64,000 nt of DNA from Streptomyces sp. ERV7. Lineage in GTDB: Bacteria > Actinomycetota > Actinomycetes > Streptomycetales > Streptomycetaceae. The DNA is taken from assembly GCF_001653515.1 (NCBI RefSeq), contig NZ_LYOY01000051.1:702001-766000 (forward strand), in the 5' to 3' direction. Shown piece after piece: positions 58,208 to 64,000 of the stretch (positions are counted from its first letter, which is position 1; each line of letters starts with the position of its first letter). The translations under genes and the position numbers were made by a program. Below the pieces are notes generated by a model. The model saw only the letters and a program-made list of their open reading frames with translations. It was not told the origin of the DNA and did not search any database.

Positions 58208-58681
58208 GTGCCGATACGCAGACGAACACCGCCGCAGCCCGCCCCGGTCGAGGACCCCCTCCTGGAGCAGGCCCTCGCCGACCTCGACTGGTACGCGCGG
58301 GCGCGCGACCGGGCCCGGCGGTGGCACTGGGTCACCGAACTCGGCGCCCTGTTCACCGGCGCCGCCACGGTCGTGGCGGCGGGTATCCAGGCACCCGCCG
58401 CCACCACGGCCACCCTGGCCGGACTCACCGTCTTCATCGGCGGGTTCCGGCAGGTGTTCAACCACGCCGAGCGCCATGTGCTCGCCGCGGAGGCCTGGTC
58501 GAGGCTGCGGCTGGCGATCCGGCGCTATCGGCTGATCCCGGAGGGAGAGCGGGACGAGGAGCCCCGTCGCCGCCTCCAGGAGGAGATGGACGACGTGGCG
58601 ACCACCGAGCTGCGGGACTGGGCGGCGGGCCGCCGTGGACTGCGGCCGGGGCCGATGCCCGGTGGCGGGCTGCCGCAGTGA
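58208..58681 (+). CDS. DUF4231 protein
   Basis: 157 residues. DPLLEQALADLDWYARARDR, then two hydrophobic helices (WVTELGALFTGAATVVAAGI, TATLAGLTVFIGGFRQVFNH) and HAERHVLAAEAWSRLRLAIR, as in DUF4231 (SLATT-like) membrane proteins. SLATT proteins appear in bacterial conflict systems, often as effectors, but no sensor gene is adjacent here. GTG start, 18 bp after araC. Confidence 0.75.
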   Translation: MPIRRRTPPQPAPVEDPLLEQALADLDWYARARDRARRWHWVTELGALFTGAATVVAAGIQAPAATTATLAGLTVFIGGFRQVFNHAERHVLAAEAWSRLRLAIRRYRLIPEGERDEEPRRRLQEEMDDVATTELRDWAAGRRGLRPGPMPGGGLPQ

Positions 58682-58711
58682 GACCGCCGGACCCGCTTGC
58701 GGACGGGCTCG

Positions 58712-59671
58712 TCAGACGACCTGCCACTGCTGATACGCCGAGCCGTCGGCCGTCTGCTGGGTGACCTGCGCGCCGTCGGCGGCGGACGCGGTGGTCAGCA
58801 GGAGCGCGCTGTTCTTGTTGGCCACCGAGTAGCGGCCCGCGCCGAGTGCGGTGAGCTGCCAGCGCTGGCTGTCGCGGCCGGTGCAGGTGGCCTGGACGAC
58901 GGCGGCGCCCGCGGTGGTGGCGCCCCCGGCCACGTCCGCGCAGAGCTTGGAGGCGCCGTTCACCATCGTGTAGCCGCCGTCGCCGTTGAGGGTCAGCTGC
59001 CACTGCTGGTTGGGGCCGCCGTGCGGGGTCCAGGTGATCAGCTGGGTGCCGGAGGTGCCGGAACTCGCCGGGTCGTCGAGCGCCTTGCCGCTCGCGGTGA
59101 GGGTCCGGGTGCCGCTCAACTGGCCGCCGTACACCTCGAACTCGTACAGCGAGTACCCGTACGAGGTGCCCCGCTGGGTGGCGTAGAGGCGGATGTACCG
59201 TCCGGAGCCGGACAGCCCGGTGAGATCCTGCACCCCGCCGCTGCCGCCGGTGGTGGAGTGGAGCGTGCGCCAGGTCGCGGCGTCGTCGGAGATCTGGATC
59301 TGGAAGGCCTTGCCGTACGCCGCCTCCCAGCGCAGCACCACGCGGTTGACGCTCTGGGTGGAGCCGAGGTCGACCTGGAGCCACTGCGGGTCGCTGTACG
59401 CGCTGGACCAGCGGGTGGCCGGGTCGCCGTCGGTGGCCGAGGCGGGCGGGAAGTTCGGCGTCTCGGTGCTGGAGGCGGTGGTGGGGCGGTTGCGGGCGAG
59501 GTTGCCGGGCTGGGCGAGGCCCGGCCAGGCGGGGTTGTGGCCGTGTCATAGCGGCGCGAGAGCCCCCGCCGCTATGACACCCAGGGCGACCGCGACCGCG
59601 GCCGGTACGCCTCGGCGCCGGCCGCCCGGCCGCTCGGAGGAACGGAACCTCTGCCATGCCTGCTCACGCAC
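58712..59671 (-). pseudogene. Secreted discoidin/ricin carbohydrate-binding protein with in-frame TGA
   Basis: From a GTG at 59671 the frame gives a signal-peptide-like start (RRRGVPAAVAVALGVIAAGA then LAPL) and stops at TGA (59546-59548). The same frame then resumes: HGHNPAWPGLAQPGNLARNR, a F5/8 type C (discoidin) domain (SDPQWLQVDLGSTQSVNRVV, RWEAAYGKAFQIQISDDAA), and a ricin-B lectin domain with QQWQL, SQRWQL and QQWQVV QxW motifs. So one premature stop separates the export signal from the mature part. A hairpin of 14-bp arms surrounds the stop. Alternatively translation could start at an internal codon, giving a cytoplasmic product. Confidence 0.72.
59543..59580. repeat. Inverted repeat at the premature stop
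   Basis: GTGTCATAGCGGCG and CGCCGCTATGACAC pair perfectly (14 bp) around a 10-base loop. The TGA of the lectin gene lies inside the left arm. It may be a terminator-like structure formed after the gene lost function, or a read-through signal. Confidence 0.85.
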
Positions 59672-59843
59672 GAGTCAACTCCACGGGGATGGTTGGGAAG
59701 CGGCGGTATGTGCCGGCCCCAGCTTCTCCGGATACGGCGACCTGGGGCGATCCCGCTACCCGCACAGCTGCGGGTAGGGCTAACCCCCGGGCGGCGGGGA
59801 CATGGTGTGCCGGATCGGAGAGGATCTGCCGAGCGTGCGGACG

Positions 59844-60314
59844 TCAGGCGGGATGCCCGGCCGTGATGTCGAGTGTCTGGTGCAGGGACAGCGGTGTGCC
59901 GCCGTTCGCGTCGACGGTGAGAGGGGCCAGGAGGAACCCGATGTGGTCGCCTCCGTCGAACCGGTCCAGGATCTGCCCGGTGAACCGGGCCACGGCATCG
60001 GTCAACAGGGGTGTCCCCTCGGGGCCTTCGGTCCAGTCGAGGCCGTCGAACTTGTCGGCGTCGGCCCCGCACCGGGCACCGAACCGTTCGGCCAGGCTGT
60101 GGTCCTGCGGGAGCAGATGCACCGCCAGGACCGTTGCCTGCCGGGCCACCAGGTAGGTGTGGTTGGCCGTGGAGAGCCACACGACGAAGCGTTCGGGTTG
60201 CAGGGAGCACTGCCCGGCGAACCCCACCAGGCACCCCGCCCGCTGCCCGTCCGCCGACGCGGTCACCACGTAGACGGGAGAGTCGACCAGCGCCGTGAAG
60301 TCGTCGAAACTCAC
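59844..60314 (-). CDS. Flavin reductase-like protein
   Basis: 156 residues from a GTG with GGAGG 6 bases upstream. Split-barrel FMN-binding: FDDFTALVDSPVYVVTASAD, GQRAGCLVGFAGQCSLQPER, FVVWLSTANHTYLVARQATV, FDGGDHIGFLLAPLTVDANG. This is the flavin-reductase-like fold, which can supply reduced FMN to monooxygenases. The two LLM oxidoreductases of the window are possible clients but not linked. No operon. Confidence 0.88.
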   Translation of the reverse strand: MSFDDFTALVDSPVYVVTASADGQRAGCLVGFAGQCSLQPERFVVWLSTANHTYLVARQATVLAVHLLPQDHSLAERFGARCGADADKFDGLDWTEGPEGTPLLTDAVARFTGQILDRFDGGDHIGFLLAPLTVDANGGTPLSLHQTLDITAGHPA

Positions 60315-60548
60315 CTGGAGCCTCCTCGGTTCCGGCCTTGAGCGCGTTGTCGGACGTCGTCGGATGTTGTCGGACGAGGATACGGGCGCGGGGGCGTCCC
60401 CTCGCGGTGGCGGGACCGGGCGGCGCTGTTGCGTTGGGGGCCCGTGAGCGCGCCTCAGGCCGTCGCCCGATATGTGTTGCGGCGCGCCCTGGCCCGGGCA
60501 GGCTGCCCGAGCAAGCAGAATGGCCGCACACCAAACGCGGAGGTTGTC

Positions 60549-60782
60549 ATGCCGGGATTCCTCGACCGGGCCAAGGAGCAGGCCCAGTCCGCACTCAACC
60601 AGGGAAAGCAGAAGGTGGACGAAGTCCAAGCCCAACGAGCCGGAAACGACCTGCTGAAGCAGCTCGGGGCGGCCTACTACGCGGAGCGGCGCGGTTCGGG
60701 CACCCCCGATGCGACGCAGCAGGTACTGAGCGCCCTGGAGGCGCACATCGCCGCGCACGGGGACGGGTTCCTGCGCGCATAA
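60549..60782 (+). CDS. Small helical unknown protein
   Basis: 77 residues: GFLDRAKEQAQSALNQGKQK, VDEVQAQRAGNDLLKQLGAA, YYAERRGSGTPDATQQVLSA, an amphipathic helical protein with a YYAERRG segment seen in actinobacterial small proteins. The ATG at 60549 is preceded by GGAGG. Function unknown. Confidence 0.75.
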   Translation: MPGFLDRAKEQAQSALNQGKQKVDEVQAQRAGNDLLKQLGAAYYAERRGSGTPDATQQVLSALEAHIAAHGDGFLRA

Positions 60783-61059
60783 CGGAGCCGCCCGTCAACG
60801 ATGCCGGCGATGGGTCGGTACCCCGGCCGTGGTCAGGGGTACCGACCGCTCCCGTCCGCGCGGGGAGCGCGACGGGCGCTCAAAAACCAGTGGAACAGCG
60901 CCGCCGTGCGCCATTACCGTGCTGCCGGACCACATCGTCTGGGCAAGGACGTCCCGTTGTACACCCTGTGAGACCCCCCGAGTGCTGATTTGTCGCGCGT
61001 CGCACCTGTGCGCCGTGCTGCTTCCTGCTGCGGACTTCTCACTGAACCGGTGTACTTCT

Positions 61060-61608
61060 GTGCTCAATACCTGGGTTGTCATACCCACCTGCCTTCCGCT
61101 CGTCCTCCGCCGTTGTCACACGTGCGCGTCCGAGAGCTTTCGGGCGAACGGCAAATTCCGCGTCAACGCCAACCACAAGCTCATGGACGCCTGGCTCCTC
61201 GTGCTCTGCACCGCTTGCGGGGACACCGCGAAGCTCACGGTCCTGGAGCGGATGAACGTGCGCTCCGTACGGCCCGCGCTGCTGGACCGTCTGCACCGGA
61301 ACGACCCCGGCCTGGCGGCCGAGCTGCTCCAGGATCCGGTCGTGCGGCGCCGCAATCGCATAGCCCTCGACTGGGACGACGCCTGGCGCCTGGACACCGG
61401 CGGATCGGACCACCTGGACCGCGAGGTGATCGACGTCTCGGTCCGCTTCGCGGCGCGGATACCTGTCCGGCCGGTACGACTCATCGCTGAGGGGTGCGGT
61501 CTTTCACGGGCCGAGGTCGAGCGGCTGATAGCGGAGGGGAAGCTGGTTTCGGCTGTCCGGCTGGGCGGGAAGCTCTCCGGCGCCTTCACCTTCACGCTCA
61601 AGCGCTGA
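61060..61608 (+). CDS. DUF1062 protein
   Basis: 182 residues from a GTG: VVIPTCLPLVLRRCHTCASE, FRANGKFRVNANHKLMDAWL, LVLCTACGDTAKLTVLERMN. A zinc-ribbon-like N-terminus with RRCHTCAS and LVLCTACGDT (two CxxC pairs) and a helical C-terminus with an S4-like or HTH segment (GLSRAEVERLIAEGKLVSAV). It might bind RNA or DNA. The upstream longer frame from 60829 lacks coding character. A hairpin terminator follows. Confidence 0.83.
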   Translation: MLNTWVVIPTCLPLVLRRCHTCASESFRANGKFRVNANHKLMDAWLLVLCTACGDTAKLTVLERMNVRSVRPALLDRLHRNDPGLAAELLQDPVVRRRNRIALDWDDAWRLDTGGSDHLDREVIDVSVRFAARIPVRPVRLIAEGCGLSRAEVERLIAEGKLVSAVRLGGKLSGAFTFTLKR

Positions 61609-61625
61609 GCCCTCCACGAAACCGG

Positions 61626-61658
61626 GGGCCTGTCCGGCAACACCCGCCGGGCAGGCCC
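61626..61658. terminator. Bidirectional terminator hairpin
   Basis: GGGCCTGTCCGG pairs with CCGGGCAGGCCC (one G-T) around a 9-base loop, between convergent DUF1062 and GNAT genes. Confidence 0.8.
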
Positions 61659-61660
61659 TA

Positions 61661-62248
61661 CTAGGCCCGCGCATCACCTGAAATCCCTTTCCCCGCCGCA
61701 GTCCTGACGTGCAGGTGGCCGTCGAGCGGATAGGTGGGCGGCCATGCCGCCAGGATCCGGTCGAAGGCGTATCCGGTCTTCTCCGCGACGCGGCACGAAG
61801 CCGCGTTGTCCACCTGATGAAGGAGTTCGAGGCGCTCCAGGCCATCGGCGCGGAAGGTATCGAACGCCCAGGTCGTGAGGGTCTCCAGGGCTCGCGGAGC
61901 CACACCGTGCCCACGCGCCACCGCTGCCGTCCAGTACCCGACCTCGGCGCCGGGGCTCTCGGCCGCGACGCCCTTGAGCACCACATTGCCCACCAACCGC
62001 TCCGCGCCCTGGGACGTTTCGAGGACGGCGAAGCCGAACCGGTCGCCCGTCGCCCAGCCCTCCTCCTGCATCCGCATCCACTCCCGCACATCGCCCTCGC
62101 TCTCCAACGGGGCGGCTGCCCCACGGCGCAGAGCGGGATCCTGGTACGCCTCGATCAGCGCGGGAATGTCGTCCGGGCGCCAGGGGCGAAGGGTGAGAGG
62201 GGGCGCCGTCGGTGTCGCGGCGGCCGTGAGGATGACGGAGACGTTCAT
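61661..62248 (-). CDS. GNAT acetyltransferase (RimJ/RimL-like)
   Basis: 195 residues: LTLRPWRPDDIPALIEAYQD, ERLVGNVVLKGVAAESPGAE, VGYWTAAVARGHGVAPRALE (ARGHGVA acetyl-CoA loop), RLELLHQVDNAASCRVAEKT. This is the ribosomal-protein N-terminal acetylase-like subgroup with the DNxASxRVxEKxG motif. Start at ATG 62248; TTG 62272 in frame is an alternative. Substrate unknown. Confidence 0.9.
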   Translation of the reverse strand: MNVSVILTAAATPTAPPLTLRPWRPDDIPALIEAYQDPALRRGAAAPLESEGDVREWMRMQEEGWATGDRFGFAVLETSQGAERLVGNVVLKGVAAESPGAEVGYWTAAVARGHGVAPRALETLTTWAFDTFRADGLERLELLHQVDNAASCRVAEKTGYAFDRILAAWPPTYPLDGHLHVRTAAGKGISGDARA

Positions 62249-62356
62249 CGGCCGATCATAGGGCAGGCTCAAGTGCCTTGAGCCTGCCAGGAGACGGGGG
62301 CGCGGGACGACTGGTGGTGGCGCGTCCGCGCGCGAGGGCCGCGCTCGTAGCGGGCC

Positions 62357-62848
62357 TCAGCCGTCGGAGGCCTTCGCCGAGTTGAGCCACGCGCCGATGC
62401 CCGGCAGGGCCTCGGGCCCGTTCTCCCGCTCCACCGTGCCCACGAGGTCCGCGATGGAGACGCCCCGCAGCGAGGCCCGCCAGGCGGCGTCGGCGGCGCT
62501 CATCGCGCGCGCGATGGGGCAGGGCCTGGTGCACTCCTCGGGCGGCGTCCCCAGCGGGCCGCGCCGGCGGATCTCGGTGCACACGAACGCCGGGTCGGCC
62601 CCGTCGACCGCCTGCACCACGTCGAGGACCGTGATGTCGGCGGCGGCCCTGGTCAGTACGTATCCGCCGGTCTTGCCCTGTACGGACTTCACCAGGCCGG
62701 CCCGGGAGAGGGCCTGCATCTGCTTGGCCAGGTAGCTGGGGGAGACGTCGTGCAGCTGCGCCAGACGGGCGGCCGGGACCGGCTCGGTCGCCGCCGTCAG
62801 GACCACACAGCAGTGCAGCGCCCACTCCACGCCACCGGACAGTTTCAT
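62357..62848 (-). CDS. rsrR: Rrf2-family redox regulator, RsrR-like
   Basis: 163 residues from an ATG with GGGAGG 4 bases upstream. HTH: VPAARLAQLHDVSPSYLAKQ, MQALSRAGLVKSVQGKTGGY. Position 8 is Glu and 12 His (GGVEWALHC), and Cys 90, 106 and 110 lie in FVCTEIRRRG and EECTRPCPI. Glu8, His12 and cysteines are, as I recall, the unusual cluster ligands of RsrR of S. venezuelae, a [2Fe-2S] sensor of redox state, so this is its likely orthologue. Divergent NmrA gene next door, as with RsrR and sven6562. It should repress through the two dyads between them. Confidence 0.9.
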   Translation of the reverse strand: MKLSGGVEWALHCCVVLTAATEPVPAARLAQLHDVSPSYLAKQMQALSRAGLVKSVQGKTGGYVLTRAAADITVLDVVQAVDGADPAFVCTEIRRRGPLGTPPEECTRPCPIARAMSAADAAWRASLRGVSIADLVGTVERENGPEALPGIGAWLNSAKASDG

Positions 62849-62864
62849 GCCACCTCCCATTTGA

Positions 62865-62912
62865 CTCGGACACAGAGTATCCGAGTATTATCTCGGACAT
62901 GAGATATCCGAG
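62865..62912. promoter_or_regulatory. Twin RsrR operators
   Basis: Two copies of CTCGGA-N9-TCCGAG (62865-62885 and 62892-62912), 27 bp apart. The outer bases of both spacers are also shared (CTCGGACA and ATCCGAG). TTGACT at 62861-62866 and TATTAT at 62886-62891 are promoter-like and overlap them. This fits the 11-3-11 inverted repeat known for RsrR. Confidence 0.88.
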
Positions 62913-62977
62913 TTTGCGGTCGGTTCGGCCGCACTCGGTTCATGGACGGACACGGACGGAAACGGAAGGACACGGTC

Positions 62978-63718
62978 ATGAAGATCACGGTCATCGGGGG
63001 CACCGGCCTGATCGGTTCCCAGCTCGTCTCCCGACTGCGCGGGGCCGGGCACGAGGTCGTCGCCTCGTCCCTGTCGACCGGAGTCGACCTGCTCACCGGC
63101 GCCGGGCTCGACCAGGCGCTCAAGGGCGCGGACACGGTCGTCAACGTGACGAACTCCCCGACGTTCGACGAGGCCTCCCCGGACTTCTTCCGCACCACCA
63201 TGGGCCACCTGCTGGCCGCCGGGGAACGCGCGGGCGTACGGCATCAGGTGATCCTCTCCATCGTCGGAGTCGACCAGGTGCCGCAGCTGGACTACTACCG
63301 CGCGAAGACGCTCCAGGAGGAGCTGCTGCGGCAGGGGCCCACCGCGTACTCGATCGTGCGCGCCACCCAGTTCTTCGAGTTCATGGACGCGGTCATCTCG
63401 TGGGCCGCCGACGACCACACCGTGCGGCTGCCCTCCACCCCGGTCCAGCCCATCGCGGCAGCCGATGTCGTCGCCGCCCTCGCCGACGTCGCCACCGCGC
63501 CCCCGCGGGGCGGCACGCTCGACGTCGCCGGTCCGGATGTCCTCGCCCTCGACGCGCTCGGCCGCCTCACGCTGTCGGCCCGTGACGACGGCCGCTCCGT
63601 CGTCACCGACGAGGAGGCGGGCATGTTCGCCGCCGTCGACGGCGACGTGCTCGTCGCCGGCCCGGACGCGCGGATCGCCCCCACCCGCTACGAGGACTGG
63701 CTCAGCGCCCCGCGCTGA
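62978..63718 (+). CDS. NmrA/SDR-like NAD(P)-binding protein
   Basis: 246 residues: MKITVIGGTGLIGSQLVSRL Rossmann fold (GGTGLIG), LKGADTVVNVTNSPTFDEAS, HQVILSIVGVDQVPQLDYYR, AKTLQEELLRQGPTAYSIVR, with YYRAK (active-site-like YxxxK of SDR). NmrA-type proteins can sense the NAD(P)/NAD(P)H ratio. Divergent from rsrR with shared operators, so probably induced when RsrR is oxidised. RBS GGAAGGA. Confidence 0.9.
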   Translation: MKITVIGGTGLIGSQLVSRLRGAGHEVVASSLSTGVDLLTGAGLDQALKGADTVVNVTNSPTFDEASPDFFRTTMGHLLAAGERAGVRHQVILSIVGVDQVPQLDYYRAKTLQEELLRQGPTAYSIVRATQFFEFMDAVISWAADDHTVRLPSTPVQPIAAADVVAALADVATAPPRGGTLDVAGPDVLALDALGRLTLSARDDGRSVVTDEEAGMFAAVDGDVLVAGPDARIAPTRYEDWLSAPR

Positions 63719-63734
63719 CCGGCGAAGGTCCCGC

Positions 63735-64000
63735 TCAGGCCGCCGTGGACGGCTCGGGGGCGAGGTGATCGGCGGTGCGCGCCTCCCGGGTGCCGGAGAA
63801 GGCGAGGACGAGTGCCTGGACGACCGCTCCGGACAGCCCGATCCACAGCGCGAAGCGGAAGCTGACCTGATCGGCGAGCACGCCGCCCAGGGGCGCGCCC
63901 ACCGCCGCCATCCCCCAGTTGAACGAGCGGATCGTCGCGTTCATCCGCCCCCGCAGCCGGTCGGGCGTCACCGCTTGGCGATAGCCCATCTCGACGGGGC
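63735..64000 (-). CDS. MFS transporter, C-terminal part (truncated by window)
   Basis: 88 codons are visible, entered from beyond the right edge in frame (PVE then MGYRQAVTPDRLRGRMNATI). It has RGRMNATIRSFNWGMAAVGA, then FALWIGLSGAVVQALVLAFS, helices 11-12 of an MFS exporter of the EntS/MFS_3 type. The VTPDRLRGRMNA motif is characteristic of that group. Tail RTADHLAPEPSTAA. Confidence 0.8.
   Translation of the reverse strand, partial: PVEMGYRQAVTPDRLRGRMNATIRSFNWGMAAVGAPLGGVLADQVSFRFALWIGLSGAVVQALVLAFSGTREARTADHLAPEPSTAA

Overview
The window is about 72% G+C, has strong codon bias and many 4-base start/stop overlaps, and carries a gvpO-A-F-G-Y-Z-J-L-S-K gas-vesicle cluster, an SAV_2148-type HEPN protein, a streptogrisin-like protease and a DUF5133 gene. 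Together these point to a Streptomyces-type actinobacterial chromosome, probably accessory (arm-like) DNA rather than core. No rRNA, tRNA, CRISPR array or replication origin was seen.

Layout. 0-1.3 kb: the C-terminal part of an AfsR/SARP-like regulator. 1.4-4.9 kb: threonine catabolism (tdh, kbl) with a coupled LysR regulator and a decayed P450 tail. 4.9-10.8 kb: storage-carbohydrate metabolism (treY with an 87-bp in-frame tandem duplication, an MFS carrier, glgX). 11.2-13.3 kb: an SAV_2148-type HEPN protein and a DnaQ-like exonuclease. 13.3-19.8 kb: a decayed integrated element bounded by a beheaded phosphotransferase gene and an intact SpoIIE-type phosphatase. It holds two broken tyrosine recombinases of different families, a barstar protein, an HNH-like protein, small zinc-finger-like proteins and a pentapeptide protein, plus a 50-bp near-perfect palindrome. 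19.8-30.1 kb: mostly secreted or membrane proteins (collagen-like, lamin-tail, an 845-residue IPT/membrane protein, two serine proteases). 30.3-37.7 kb: small regulators and enzymes (cupin, DUF1876, UBP zinc finger, IclR, GNAT, hydrolase, TetR, MFS, F420-type oxidoreductase) and a broken methyltransferase. 37.7-41.5 kb: a six-gene Mrp-like cation/proton antiporter operon without the large MrpA. 41.9-55.2 kb: a stress/buoyancy block (AI-2E exporter, DUF5133, CsbD, hydrophobic peptide, frameshifted CDF transporter, complete gvp operon, transketolase, type-II NADH dehydrogenase, mycothiol-dependent isomerase). 55.4-64 kb: a flavin oxidoreductase, an MBL hydrolase with a divergent AraC regulator, a nonsense-mutated carbohydrate-binding protein, a flavin reductase, DUF1062, GNAT, an RsrR/NmrA redox-sensing pair with two clear operators, and a partial MFS gene.

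How the parts work together. Three modules are clear from gene order and overlap: tdh-kbl-lysR (threonine to glycine and acetyl-CoA), the Mrp-like operon (monovalent cation/H+ exchange) and the gvp operon (gas-vesicle shell and assembly factors, with a CDF gene coupled at its end). The rsrR-nmrA pair is a compact redox-regulated switch. At least seven genes are broken (P450 tail, APH, two integrases, methyltransferase, CDF transporter, discoidin/ricin lectin), so gene decay is a strong theme here.
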